From contig JAFVGK010000035.1 in the NCBI GenBank assembly GCA_017475035.1, forward strand, positions 1 through 39,456: a stretch of DNA of 39,456 nt, in the 5' to 3' direction. The position numbers and the translations under genes were made by a program. Below the pieces are notes generated by a model, which was not told where the DNA came from, did no database searches, and was given only the letters and a program-made list of their open reading frames with translations. Origin of the DNA: Blautia sp. Its GTDB lineage: Bacteria; Bacillota; Clostridia; Lachnospirales; Lachnospiraceae. Positions 21,468-31,100 of this stretch are shown one piece after another. The number at the start of each line of letters is the position of its first letter. Positions within the stretch are counted from its first letter, which is position 1.

Positions 21468-21654
21468 CCTTTGCCTCCTTTCTCCGGTATTTCAGGTATT
21501 GCTTCTTAAATTCGTACACTTCCGCGATGTAATCATTTTCCCGCCATGTTTCCCGGTCAACCTCTCCCAGGAGCTGAGCGATTATCAAAACTCCCTCATC
21601 GAGTAAGTACCGCAGATGTTCAATGATCTCGTCGTCGGTAAGTGTACCATTCAT
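21442..21654 (-). CDS. Small acidic hypothetical protein
   Basis: 70 residues, helical, beginning MNGTLTDDEIIEHLRYLLDE and ending in a basic segment. The start overlaps the upstream stop (TAATG) and the end overlaps the XhlA-like gene. The position after the tail fibre is like XkdX-type small proteins, but there is no clear similarity. Confidence 0.55.
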   Translation of the reverse strand: MNGTLTDDEIIEHLRYLLDEGVLIIAQLLGEVDRETWRENDYIAEVYEFKKQYLKYRRKEAKDGGDAVRG

Positions 21655-21881
21655 TATTCAGCTGCTTCAGCCGGAACGTTCAGATAATAGCGCATACCGT
21701 CGACAACGTTCATATTCGCATCAACGACCTCAACGACAGCCTCACCACGGAAATCCGAGTCATTGTCCAGATCATTGCACTTGTTTCTCCAGTCAATACG
21801 CGCTCCCTTCTTGTTGTCGTTATTCCACTCGCTCTCGACCTTGAAGTTTCCATTGGTGCACTTGATAACTGCATAGTTCAT
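21654..21881 (-). CDS. Small hypothetical protein after the fibre region
   Basis: 75 residues with beta character (YAVIKCTNGNFKVESEW, then EAVVEVVDANMNVVDGMRYY). AAAGGAGG precedes the ATG at 21881. It is the first gene downstream of the invertible segment. The function is not known. Confidence 0.6.
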   Translation of the reverse strand: MNYAVIKCTNGNFKVESEWNNDNKKGARIDWRNKCNDLDNDSDFRGEAVVEVVDANMNVVDGMRYYLNVPAEAAE

Positions 21882-22138
21882 TTCTTCTTCCTCCTTTTAT
21901 GAAACGGGGTGATACTTCTTTTCTTGATTCTCTCACATCTTAAAGTGTCTTTTCGTGTCATCTTTTTATATACAGATGGCCGCCATATTGCGCTTCTCGG
22001 AGAGGCTTGGCGGACTTGTTCGGTTGTTTTTGGGCATATTTTGCAATTTTCGGGCATATTTTGCAAGTTTCTTGCAAAATCAGTGCCATTTTGGTCATTT
22101 TCCCCACATTTTTTCCATCACCTGATTGTTAGAAATAT
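21882..22138. other. Gap left of invertible segment, with repeats
   Basis: No convincing gene is seen; the minus frame 21878-22066 starts within repeats and lacks a ribosome site. The stretch GGGCATATTTTGCAA occurs twice, 20 bases apart (22032-22046 and 22052-22066), and TTTTGCAA/TTGCAAAA form a perfect 8-bp inverted repeat at 22059-22079. These might be protein sites for the recombinase or a late regulator, or signals ending fibre transcripts. Confidence 0.45.
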
Positions 22139-22151
22139 AGCGATTTAGCGT
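22137..22151 (+). repeat. Left inverted repeat of fibre-tip switch
   Basis: The plus strand holds TAGCGATTTAGCGT (22138-22151). The same sequence with one change, TAGCGATTTAACGT, lies on the minus strand at 22742-22755. It encodes Ser-Asp-Leu in both fibre tips in the same phase. It is the proposed left crossover site. Confidence 0.7.
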
Positions 22152-22405
22152 ACAAAGTTATCAATGCGGGTGTAGCAAATTCAGTAACGGTAACAAATTC
22201 TAGGTGGGTTCTCCCTAATACCGTACTAAACGGATATACAGGGAATTATTTATGTATATCAGGCTTGCCAGGTGGCGAAACGAACGCCGCTATATCTTAT
22301 AATAATTTAATCGGTATAGGCTGGACATTTAAGGACGCAAACGACCATTCTCCTACGACTTTTAGCGGCACTTATAATATAGCCTTTGCCATTATAAAGG
22401 TATAG
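22139..22405 (+). pseudogene. Silent alternative tail-fibre tip (no start codon)
   Basis: Open frame of 88 codons on the plus strand ending at TAG 22403-22405, with no ATG or ribosome site and a stop just upstream at 22130. It starts in the repeat (Ser-Asp-Leu) and reads AYKVINAGVANSVTVTNSRW, with later parts GNYLCISGLPGGETNAAISY and TYNIAFAIIKV. The beta-rich, Gly/Asn/Thr-rich composition is that of a fibre tip. Inversion of the segment between the two repeats would place it in frame after residue 353 of the fibre at 22461-23804. It is not decayed, so I regard it as a stored cassette, not a dead gene. Confidence 0.75.
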
Positions 22406-22460
22406 TCGGCTCGTTATCGTGCCGCTTATATGCGGTGCGTTTTCGGTGGTTTTCGGAGCA
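22406..22460. other. Spacer between the two convergent fibre tips
   Basis: 55 bases between the stop codons of the silent and expressed tips. It contains CCGC/GCGG with a 6-base loop near 22421-22435, followed on the plus strand by GCGTTTTC. A bidirectional terminator for whichever tip is active is possible but weak. Confidence 0.4.
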
Positions 22461-23804
22461 TTACGAAATTTGAATAACGTCAAATGTTCTACCAACATTC
22501 TCAATTTTGTAAACATGCCCGACATAATACCCGAAAGCAATTCCATGACCATAATTATTGTTGACGTTTTGCATTATTATGGTTAGCATATACAGCCCAC
22601 CAGCCCTTGCCGTAGAATAAACATTTATGATTTCTGTCCCCGCTTGGAACGTAATATTCGCGAGTAATTGCTGAATCGTAGTAGTGTTATCGGGGTCGAG
22701 CGAAGTGGTCAAGAATCGCGATCTAAATCCTGTCGTTAAGGACGTTAAATCGCTACTTATCGAAGATAGGTCATCGTCAACGGAAGCTTTTTCCAGGTTC
22801 GTACTGGTACTCATCGTCTCGTTGTATGCAATCGGGGCCGTAACCTTGTATCTCTGATCCGCGCACTCGATATAAACACGATCTCCCGTATCGTATCCAT
22901 CGGCGGCCGTGCATTTAAACTCGTGTTCTACATTGTCCGTAATGGACTTAACGCTTGCCTTGCGTGCAACTTCGTCCGATAATTCAACCTCTTCGCAATT
23001 CTTCCCGGCTCCTTCAGGAGTTATGGTAGATCCCGCTGCTATCTTCCCTTCACTCGCTCTGTAAAGCTTATTCTGATGGCCGAAATACCTACCGCCATTG
23101 ACCGGGATAAGCAACGTGTCCGGTTGATTGATCACTTCAGTTATTGCCCGGCTTGCCTGTGCGCCGAGTGTCTGTAATGCCAGGTCTGAAGTTTTAGACC
23201 ACGTACCGCCGTACTGTACTTTAAGAGTTCCGTCTTCACTGTCAAACTTGTCCGCGATCTCGTTGATAGCCTTGACAATATTGTCTTTGTCTGAAGTATC
23301 CAGGTCGTCCAGGTCTCCGAGTTCAGACTTAAGCGCATAGCTATCAGACTCAAGTGCGATTTGCACAACAAGATCATTTGCGGATGAAATTACGAAGCTC
23401 TGGACAATCTCTGCCGGAGATGTGCCATTGTAAGGAGGGAACCAGTCACCCTGAGAAGCTGCAACAACAGCGATATTGAACAGCACCTCTGTTGAGCTGT
23501 CGGATCCCTGTTGCGCATATAACCCCAGCTCGTTCATGTAGTATCCTGTTACAAGCGTCACATTGGAGATGACTGCTGTGATCTTGCAGGCATTTGCCAC
23601 CGCTCTCTTGCTTGACAATGATACTGACTGTTTCTGATTGATCAGCGCCGTCCTAACCTTCAGTGCCGCCGGTGTCTTGTCTGTGTGTACGCCGTCACCT
23701 GTGACAACTCTGGTGAATACTATCGGATCACCTGCTGCCTCGCAGGCCGCTATAAGGTTCACACCCGCATCTGTCACAACTGCATTGTTAAAAACCTGTG
23801 CCAT
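22461..23804 (-). CDS. Tail fibre (collar-type N-terminus, switchable tip)
   Basis: 447 residues. The N-terminal ~170 match the P2 gpH/tail-collar fibre start (NNAVVTDAGVNLIAACEAAG, YYMNELGLYA, VFTRVVTGDGVH). The middle is helical and beta-rich with DLDDLDTSDKDNIVKAINEI. The repeat TAGCGATTTAACGT falls at Ser351-Leu353. The last 94 residues (TSLTTGFRSRFLTTSLDPDN onward, ending FDVIQIS) are the currently expressed tip, in more AT-rich DNA than the shaft. It binds the host surface. The next gene upstream is gpI-like and overlaps by TAATG. A mate for the tip lies inverted at 22139-22405. Confidence 0.85.
   Translation of the reverse strand: MAQVFNNAVVTDAGVNLIAACEAAGDPIVFTRVVTGDGVHTDKTPAALKVRTALINQKQSVSLSSKRAVANACKITAVISNVTLVTGYYMNELGLYAQQGSDSSTEVLFNIAVVAASQGDWFPPYNGTSPAEIVQSFVISSANDLVVQIALESDSYALKSELGDLDDLDTSDKDNIVKAINEIADKFDSEDGTLKVQYGGTWSKTSDLALQTLGAQASRAITEVINQPDTLLIPVNGGRYFGHQNKLYRASEGKIAAGSTITPEGAGKNCEEVELSDEVARKASVKSITDNVEHEFKCTAADGYDTGDRVYIECADQRYKVTAPIAYNETMSTSTNLEKASVDDDLSSISSDLTSLTTGFRSRFLTTSLDPDNTTTIQQLLANITFQAGTEIINVYSTARAGGLYMLTIIMQNVNNNYGHGIAFGYYVGHVYKIENVGRTFDVIQIS
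22742..22755 (-). repeat. Right inverted repeat of fibre-tip switch
   Basis: Minus strand TAGCGATTTAACGT, inside the fibre gene at Ser351-Asp-Leu-Thr. It differs from the left copy at one base. The DNA between both copies is about 600 bases long and holds two convergent fibre tips. Confidence 0.7.
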
Positions 23805-24385
23805 TACTCTTCCTCCTCTTCATATTCAGGAATATCCGGTGCAATCAGTGATTGCTTCTGCTCAGCCCCGATGTGCATATAGTTATATATGGTCCACACA
23901 AAATCGATACCATCCATGATCGCGGATTGCCTTTTGACCTTCCGCAGGATCTCCACGAACTTGTCTGGGATCTCAATGTGGATGTCTTCAGAGAGAACAT
24001 TGACCTTGAAGTGTCCGGGAGTACCGCCGTACTCAAACCACTCCAGCACTTCCGAGTCACCATAATAGTCATTACAGACCTGCTCGACAGCCTTCTTGGT
24101 ACCGAGCTGCATGTGAACATTGGTCGCGCTCTTGATCAGGTTACGCTTGACATCAAGATCCGCGTCGGGATCATACCAGACAATGCCGTTCTCGACCGCC
24201 AGTACGTCTAGGATGTGCTCCGGGAGATTATCGACCATTGCTGTGACCTCTGACGCATCCGCGAGATCAATGATGGCCTGTACTGCTTTTTTTAAGGCAT
24301 AACTCAAGCACTCGGTGTCGATATCGCCTGAAAATGGCGTACCGAGCAAAATGTCATGCAGTTCACCATTGTACAGATCAATCAC
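23804..24385 (-). CDS. Baseplate/tail protein I-like
   Basis: 193 residues if started at the GTG at 24385, eight bases after GGAGG; an ATG at 24400 with a weak site is the alternative. It has LYNGELHDILLGTPF near the start and a WYDPDADLDVKRNLIKSATN block typical of P2 gpI-like proteins that link fibre to baseplate. It ends in an acidic tail. It lies between baseplate J and the tail fibre, in the P2 order J-I-H, and overlaps the end of J. Confidence 0.78.
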   Translation of the reverse strand: MIDLYNGELHDILLGTPFSGDIDTECLSYALKKAVQAIIDLADASEVTAMVDNLPEHILDVLAVENGIVWYDPDADLDVKRNLIKSATNVHMQLGTKKAVEQVCNDYYGDSEVLEWFEYGGTPGHFKVNVLSEDIHIEIPDKFVEILRKVKRQSAIMDGIDFVWTIYNYMHIGAEQKQSLIAPDIPEYEEEEE

Positions 24386-25520
24386 TTTCCAGTCCTCCAT
24401 AGTTGACCGTCTTTGTTCCGAGTCTTGCAACAGCTGTATCACCTACCGCTGTATGCACAGGGTATGTGATGACAACTCTCTTCGCGCCGGCATCCATGAC
24501 ACGTCTCACCAGCTCCGAAGGATTGATGTCAAGGCCTATCGTGCCGGTCTGCCATGCCACATAATCATTGATCGCCTGTGCGACCTCTGACTGGATTATC
24601 GTTGCCTGGGAACTGTCAGACTGTGCGATGTAATATGTCAGATCGATATTGAAACTGGTGGTAGTCGGTGACTTGACCGTCACATTATCTGTCAGCGGCC
24701 TCTTATCTTCCGATGACAGATACGCCTGACAGCCAGACTTAAACTCATTGGTCGGGAGGGATCCGTCTTCCATCAGAACATAAATATCAACATTGCAGGC
24801 CGAAGGTGTCTTGATGACGATGGAACCGACATCCGGAGAGTATGCTCTGACATGATATTCATAAGACTCAATGCTTCCTGCCGTGGAATAACTTCCCGGT
24901 GCATAATATACGCGCTCTGCAAGGTCTTCATCGTCTTCGATGTCGGCTCCGCCGGAAGACTCTGTGACATTGCTCACACTTGAGATATAAGGAACAGAAT
25001 CGGTCAGTGTGGTGATCTCACCGACGCCGTATCCGTTTCCATCCTCTCCGACCGTCTGACATGTGCAGGGCACATCGACATAAAGGTTTCCTGCCGTGAT
25101 CTCCTGGTATGAATCGGATGCGAAATACAGCTCATCGACCTTCACTCTCGTTCCGGCAGGGATCCCAACAGCGGACCCGAGAGCTTCGCCAATTGAAAAC
25201 CGCATTGTCACGGTTGCAGCTGTTGCAGGCTTCCTTGTCACGCCCTTCAGAGCAGCCATGTTATCAAGATACTCATCATAAGCATACTTCAGGAGATTCA
25301 GCTGACCACCACGGTTCACATAAAGCGCCAGCTGATAGAGCTGGACAGCACACGCATTGATCATCAGACCGGTGCGCTCACCCTGCTTGATCATGATCTC
25401 TTTTCCCGTCAGCTCACGGTATCTGTCCTTGTACCATGTGGTCAGATTGGCCTTCATGTTATCCAGGGACATGCCATCGATGAAACTAACCTCCGGCAGG
25501 TTTTCTATTGCTGCTATCAT
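24378..25520 (-). CDS. Baseplate assembly protein J
   Basis: 380 residues. The pattern MNACAVQLYQLALYVNRGGQ-like N-terminus, a central LTDSVPYISSVSNVTESSGG followed by DIEDDEDLAERV, and C-terminal YVAWQTGTIGLDINPSELVR match the Mu gp47/P2 J family. It forms the baseplate wedge with the gp25-like protein. GGAGGG precedes the ATG. It is followed by I and H in the P2 order. Confidence 0.92.
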   Translation of the reverse strand: MIAAIENLPEVSFIDGMSLDNMKANLTTWYKDRYRELTGKEIMIKQGERTGLMINACAVQLYQLALYVNRGGQLNLLKYAYDEYLDNMAALKGVTRKPATAATVTMRFSIGEALGSAVGIPAGTRVKVDELYFASDSYQEITAGNLYVDVPCTCQTVGEDGNGYGVGEITTLTDSVPYISSVSNVTESSGGADIEDDEDLAERVYYAPGSYSTAGSIESYEYHVRAYSPDVGSIVIKTPSACNVDIYVLMEDGSLPTNEFKSGCQAYLSSEDKRPLTDNVTVKSPTTTSFNIDLTYYIAQSDSSQATIIQSEVAQAINDYVAWQTGTIGLDINPSELVRRVMDAGAKRVVITYPVHTAVGDTAVARLGTKTVNYGGLESD

Positions 25521-25813
25521 TGTCTTCCCTCCACCTCTACACTTATAGCAAGATGACCGTCTGTGTCATACTCACCCTTCACTGACTTGATTATCACTTC
25601 CGGGACATACTTATCAGCCTTCTCCTGAAGCTCGATCGCGAAAAGGTTTATTGCCGCCGGAGAAGGTGTCGAAATAAACTCATCCGGCAATCCAAAATCT
25701 CTGGATCCGGGAAGAGTACCCTCTGCACACATCATCAGGTTGTCAAGCCTCTCCTGGATGCTCTCCATCCCCGTCGTGTTATCCATCCCACTAAAATTCA
25801 AGATTGCGCTCAT
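25517..25813 (-). CDS. gp25-like baseplate wedge protein
   Basis: 98 residues. The region LDNLMMCAEGTLPGSRDFGL is the conserved core of the T4 gp25/P2 W group, which starts sheath assembly at the baseplate. The position just before J and the overlapping ends (ATGA) support this. Confidence 0.85.
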   Translation of the reverse strand: MSAILNFSGMDNTTGMESIQERLDNLMMCAEGTLPGSRDFGLPDEFISTPSPAAINLFAIELQEKADKYVPEVIIKSVKGEYDTDGHLAISVEVEGRQ

Positions 25814-26196
25814 GCCAGTCCCTCTATGATTGCTTTAAGCGTGATACTTCCATGCTTATCTGTAAACGTGATCTCATCATCCACACAGCTGATGTATGCT
25901 TTTCCCGGTTCGCTTCCCAGTTCCTTCAGAAACTTTCCTTTTCCACTCACCGCAGGCTTGTTGTCCGCATCCCAGAACTTCCCTACGATCACGCCTGCCG
26001 AGGTTCCGTTTGAGAGATGACAGACAAGAACTTCATCGTTGATGTTAGGCATCCGGTATTCACCTGTGAGGGACAGCACCGGCAGGTATGCCGTGACCAT
26101 GTTGTCTCTGTCGGTGTATACAACTTTTGCCATGCCGTTATCATAATCAACGCTCGATATTTTCCCGATTCTTATCGTGTCAGATGAAATCGCCAT
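25810..26196 (-). CDS. Tail spike / gpV-like OB-fold protein
   Basis: 128 residues from the ATG at 26196 (AAGGGATGG upstream); the frame extends 54 codons further, but that part is Arg-rich and lies inside the GpU-like gene. RIGKISSVDYDNGMAKVVYT, then MPNINDEVLVCHLSNGTSAG is the OB fold of gpV/gp5-type spikes. It forms the membrane-piercing tip of the tail. It is short, so the helical needle part is small. Confidence 0.8.
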   Translation of the reverse strand: MAISSDTIRIGKISSVDYDNGMAKVVYTDRDNMVTAYLPVLSLTGEYRMPNINDEVLVCHLSNGTSAGVIVGKFWDADNKPAVSGKGKFLKELGSEPGKAYISCVDDEITFTDKHGSITLKAIIEGLA

Positions 26197-26836
26197 CGTT
26201 AACCCATCCCTTGACCTTGGTCTTCTTCTTATCAGTGGTCTTGATGTACCACGGATGCAGCTTCTTTTTCTGATACTTCGTGATCTTTGCCGGCCCTTGC
26301 TTTGCCTTCTTCGGCTTGCCCTTCTTGGTGGCCTTGGTGTAGTACACAGTCCCGACAAATGTCACAGCATCACCGACGATAAACTCCCAAGGCACGATCG
26401 TTGCTGTGGTCGGATCGTAGGCCGTGAGATTGCCCTGCTCGATGTATTCCGAAAAGGACAGGCTCACTGTGGCCTTGATCAGCACACCTTTTTCATAGAC
26501 CACATCCCAAGCCTCGCTCATGGATGCAAGCTTCATCTTCCCGGTGCCGATCTTCTTACCGCCGATATACAGATGCTCAACCTGGCCGCTCTCGACTGCT
26601 GCCTCCAGCTTCTCTATCATCTCCCTGGGATTCACACCGCGCATGGCATTGAACACACAGGAGAGAGACACATCAGACAGCGAAGCGCCCGCAAACTCAC
26701 TCAAAGGCTTCTGTCCGATGATCTCATGGTCTTTCCATCGTCCGGACACACTGCGATTCATGCTCTTGAATGTAAGCTCCTTATCGGCGCTCACTTCAAA
26801 CTGTATTGCAGATCCCCAATTTCCTATAACGCTCAT
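26180..26836 (-). CDS. GpU-like tail protein with SH3-like C-terminus
   Basis: 218 residues from the ATG at 26836. The N-terminal ~120 residues (IGNWGSAIQFEVSADKELTF, SGRWKDHEIIGQKPLSEFAG) fit the P2 GpU fold. The C-terminal ~70 (VGDAVTFVGTVYYTKATKKG, HPWYIKTTDK, KGWVNDGDF) form a small SH3-like domain known from other Firmicutes phage tails. It probably sits at the tail/baseplate junction. It overlaps the GpD gene by four bases. Confidence 0.75.
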   Translation of the reverse strand: MSVIGNWGSAIQFEVSADKELTFKSMNRSVSGRWKDHEIIGQKPLSEFAGASLSDVSLSCVFNAMRGVNPREMIEKLEAAVESGQVEHLYIGGKKIGTGKMKLASMSEAWDVVYEKGVLIKATVSLSFSEYIEQGNLTAYDPTTATIVPWEFIVGDAVTFVGTVYYTKATKKGKPKKAKQGPAKITKYQKKKLHPWYIKTTDKKKTKVKGWVNDGDFI

Positions 26837-27867
26837 ACTCGTCTGATCCTCTTGACCACCTTGTGCATGGTTACAGTCATAGTCGCGCCATTCCCTGCGA
26901 GATTGATGGTGCACTGCTCAACGAAATATTTTCCGTTTGGCTTCCCAAATCCGGTCACGCTCACAGTTGCGCCGGCGCAAATCTTCCCATCCGCCCATAT
27001 CGTGCCTGTCAGTTTTGTCGCATTCTCATTTGATGCGTTTATCTGTGCGACCGCCTGATACTTGGCATCCGCCTTGTTATTCGCGGTCTTTGATATCCGG
27101 AGCGTCCTGGCATCGTCTGCGGTCTCTTTGACAGTTCCCACATACATGCTCTTGGTCTTGGTGCTGTTCTTCGATGCTTTGTACGCGATCCGCGCTCCGT
27201 TATATGTCCCATCGAGAGAGTCTGTATAACTCCAGTCACCACCGATGAAGCTCATGGGTGTCAGAGTCGCGACCGGATCCTTCCTCTCAAGCTCACCGGG
27301 ATCATAAATAACCAGCTTATCGTCATACACCTTCATGCCAAGGTTGTATTCCTGGCAAAGGTTGTACAGGAAGGAGCTGTCATCTTCATCAGACTGCTCA
27401 AGTTCCGTGATGCTGATCTTCGGCGCCTGATACTGCAGTCTCAACCTGTACCGTCTTCCAATCGTGTACGCAATCTTCTCAATGGTGATCTTGCTCCAGC
27501 ACTTATTCCGGCGCTTCGTATTGAAGCTCGCATTTGCAGGAAGAGCCAGCCCGGAGAAAACAGCCGTTGACGGATTGCCGCTGAAAGATATCTCATCCAG
27601 GACAAACTTTCCGCAGTCTTTCTTGAAATTATCACCTTCACCGTTCCAGTTGGTGAAGATGAACCCGCAGCGCATGGAATCGCCTTTTGTCGGATACCAG
27701 TCATTCAGCCAGCGCTTATCGATATTTGAGAGTGTGATGGAAAGAGCGTCGCTTCTGTCCTTCGCTACATCCTCATAACTGATGTTTTTAAGGAAGGAAT
27801 TGATATTGCCGGTCACATTCTGACCGTTAAAAGATACGACCGCTTCACATTTCCGGCCTGTACTCAT
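26833..27867 (-). CDS. Late control D-like baseplate hub protein
   Basis: 344 residues. The segment ISYEDVAKDRSDALSITLSN and the later KITIEKIAYTIGRRYRLRLQ and SSFLYNLCQEYNLGMKVYDD match phage late control gene D/gp27 hub proteins. It forms the ring carrying the spike. It overlaps the X gene upstream and the GpU-like gene downstream, so the tail genes are coupled. Confidence 0.88.
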   Translation of the reverse strand: MSTGRKCEAVVSFNGQNVTGNINSFLKNISYEDVAKDRSDALSITLSNIDKRWLNDWYPTKGDSMRCGFIFTNWNGEGDNFKKDCGKFVLDEISFSGNPSTAVFSGLALPANASFNTKRRNKCWSKITIEKIAYTIGRRYRLRLQYQAPKISITELEQSDEDDSSFLYNLCQEYNLGMKVYDDKLVIYDPGELERKDPVATLTPMSFIGGDWSYTDSLDGTYNGARIAYKASKNSTKTKSMYVGTVKETADDARTLRISKTANNKADAKYQAVAQINASNENATKLTGTIWADGKICAGATVSVTGFGKPNGKYFVEQCTINLAGNGATMTVTMHKVVKRIRRV

Positions 27868-28166
27868 TCTTCTTCCTCTTCTTCCTGATCTTCGTCAGTC
27901 AGATCTTCATCATAATCACCTGTGACTTCATACTCATAGAAATCCTCTCCATCAGACACAGGCGTATCACTCTTCCAGAAGGGTGCATTATCAGCAGAGT
28001 CTTCCGGGATGTCCGGTACCGTCACTGTCACTCCGGCAGCGAAGACCAAAGTGTCAATCAGTCGGATGTTTGCCTGAGCGATCAGGCCCATATATTTTTC
28101 ACTGCCGTATACCTTAAAGGAGATCCCGTCCCAGGTATCACCCTGAATCGTTGTATATGTGCTCAT
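27864..28166 (-). CDS. Tail protein X (LysM-like)
   Basis: 100 residues. The N-terminal ~55, YTTIQGDTWDGISFKVYGSE and TLVFAAGVTVTVPD, is the P2 tail X/LysM fold. The C-terminus is very acidic with a run of Glu. It lies between the tape measure and hub genes, as in P2-like phages. Confidence 0.85.
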   Translation of the reverse strand: MSTYTTIQGDTWDGISFKVYGSEKYMGLIAQANIRLIDTLVFAAGVTVTVPDIPEDSADNAPFWKSDTPVSDGEDFYEYEVTGDYDEDLTDEDQEEEEEE

Positions 28167-31100
28167 GACCTACCCCATGCCGTGCGTGCGGTCTCTCTTT
28201 CATACTGCTGCTGGAATCTCTTAAACTGTGCGTATCCCTCATTGAGTGCCGCAGTCACATCATCTTTGCTTGCATTTCCTGCTATGTTGATAACCGGAGC
28301 ATAAGTTATGGTTGTCGTAGTTCCACTGGAGACAGAGAAGCCATCGAAGCGGCCTCTCATTCCCATCAGCTCTCCGGTGATATTGTAAAGATCCTGTGCT
28401 CTCTGGGATCCGTTCAGCGGTATGATTGCCTCCGGTCCGGCCTCACCAACCCATGACAGAGTCGGGGATGTGATGATATTACCGATGGCATTCTTTGCCG
28501 GTTCCTTGCCCTTGGTGGTCTTTGCCGCTTCTCCGAGGCTCTTTGACCTCTGCGCGATCTTTTCTTCAGCAGCCGCGACCGTACTCAAGTCTTCAGATAT
28601 CGCATACTGCAGCTCAAGATTAACCTCTGCGGTAAAGTTCCGACGCCCGAAGTGATCCGTGATGAATCTCTCCGCGTCATCTGCTGCCTTGGCCGCCGCT
28701 GAATTAAGAGGCTCGGTGTTCTCCATGCCTTCCGCGATCTTGACAACAGTGTTCTCACCTTCCTTGATGGCCGCTTCAAGCATCTCACGGCATTCAGGAT
28801 ATTCTTCTGACAAATAGAGTAATAACTGCTGATAGACGGCATCCTCATCACCTGTCAGAGCTTTGAGCATGTCATAATCCTTCATGCCGGAGACAAATCC
28901 TTCCGGCATCTTTATCCCGGCTTCTTCATATTTCTTCGCCAGGGCCTCGACGTCTTCAACCGTCGGTGCAAGAACATCTATCAGTTCAGATGCACCCTTT
29001 GCATCCGGATTATTCTTTATCGCATCAACGAGAGCCTGATGAAATCCGGTACCGTACAGAGTACCGTTCTCCTGAAGCGTTCCCTTTATAGCCTCATCCA
29101 GACCACCGAGATATTCTTCATCAAATTCCTGTACAAGCTGGCCGATGATAGACTGAAGATCTCCGCTGTACTTTTCCTTCAGCGTGTTGGTGCCGAATGA
29201 GAGAACCTTTTCCGCAGCCGTTCCAACCTTTTCCAGTTCTTCCGCAGCTGCGCTTCCATCAAGTTCCGAATAACTCTTGTTGATCATGGCCAGCTTTTCA
29301 GCAGCCTTGGCAAGTTCCTCTCCATCTTTGCTATGTTCAAGCACGTGCTGGAGCTGTTCACGCTCATACTTGTATCCGGCTGTTGCTTCGGCCATCGCAT
29401 CCACATAGACATCGCTTGCCGCTTTGCGGATCTCGGTTTCCTTCTCCACGACCGTTTCAAGCAGATCGGAGAAGGATTCAGCCGTCAGGTTTCCGAGGTT
29501 GGTCTGCTCAGCAAACCGCAGTTCCTTATCAAAGTCACTGTTTGCAAGTTCAGCCTGCAACCGTGACATCTTCGCTCTGATCTCTGCAATCTTCTGTGAT
29601 TCATCAAAATCGAGGAACCCATCTTCAAATGCATCGGTCATGGCATTGCTCAGCTCGGTACCCAGGCGCTCAAACTCGCTCACCTGGTGGCTGTAGTAAT
29701 CATTGACCCATGCCGTTGTGACAGATGTGAGATAAGGATCATTAAATCCGGACTGTGTCGCGGAGGATCCTGCATTCCATGCCTGAATGATGTACTCACG
29801 GACGCTTGCCACATAACTGTCTATCTGGCTCTGATATTCCTGCTGCTCGGAGTCGGACAACTTGATACCAAGTGAAAGCATCCAGTCAAGCTTATCGAGA
29901 GAATCCGCCGCGCTGTCAATGCTCTTGGATATCTCATCCAGCTGTGCATACTGATCAAGGACAGTGCGAAGCTCCTGAAGGGTTCCTTTGCCGACGATAT
30001 TGTCAGCAACATTGTCCAGTTCTTCCAGTGAAAGTGTGAGATCTCCGAAGTGCTCCGCGATGCTCTGATCAACAAGGTCACGCTGATGCTGTTTTATCTT
30101 TGCCACAGCTCCGACTACCACACCAACAGCCGCACCCACACCCATGATACCGAGTGCGAGAGGAGAGGCCGCCAGAGCAGAAAGAGCAGTCACAAGATGA
30201 ACGATATTGCTCACCATCTTGCCGGCAACAAGCGCGGATCCGATCCCCAGGAGAACACTGGTCACTGTGTCACCATGATCAAGGATCCATGTGAACACAC
30301 CGCCGATTCCCTTCAGAACAGGCTCAAGATACCGCTCATAATTCTTCTTTATATTGGGAAGTGCTTTCACGCCGCCATTAACAAGCTTCTCTATCTTTCC
30401 GGGAAGCTTCCTGGTCAGATCTCCGAGCATATCCGTTCCATACTGTACCAGCTCCCGGAGGCTCGGGCTTACCTTCTTAAAAATGGCAATCTCAAGACCT
30501 TCCAGAGCACTCTTGAAGATGGTCACATCACCGCTCAAGTTATCAAGCCTGACCTGTGCCATTCTTTCAGCCGCACCGGCGCTGTTATCTATAGAAGCGG
30601 AGAGCTTATTGAAATCTTCCTCGGATGCGTTTGCTATGGCAAGCAGACCGGACATCGCACGGGCACCGCCCAACATAGCAGCCGCTCTGGCTTTTTCAGC
30701 ACCTTCCGCGCCGAATGTCTCAAGGTTCAGTTCCTCAAGCTGCGCGTCGTACTTGCTCTGTGTAAGGATGCCGTCTTCCAGCATCTTATCCAGAGTATCA
30801 AGCCTTGATTCATATTCATCGAGGGGAACATTGATGTTCTTGAAGGATACCCGCAGCTGCTCCATGATCTCCCGGAGCGAATACATCTTGCCTTCATCGT
30901 CATACAGTGCAAGCCCGAGACGATCCATCGCCATGCTGCTCTCTTTTGTAGGCTTCGCCATCCTGGTGAACAGGTTTCTGAGGGAAGTACCGGCCATGTC
31001 CGCCTTGATTCCCGCATTGGCCATCAGACCGAGAGCAATAGCAACATCTTCAGCAGAGTATCCGAGAGCACCGGCAGGAGCTGCCGCGTACTTGAATGAC

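Noticed and set aside
21878-22066. 61-residue minus-strand frame (MQNMPENCKICPKT...)
   Set aside because: No ribosome site, and its start falls within the direct repeats; composition is unlike the neighbours.
22307-22552. Minus-strand frame spanning both fibre tips
   Set aside because: It crosses the 3' ends of two convergent coding segments and is an out-of-frame shadow.
22139-23804. Diversity-generating retroelement at the fibre gene
   Set aside because: No reverse transcriptase and no template/variable repeat pair is seen; the variation signal is an inverted segment.
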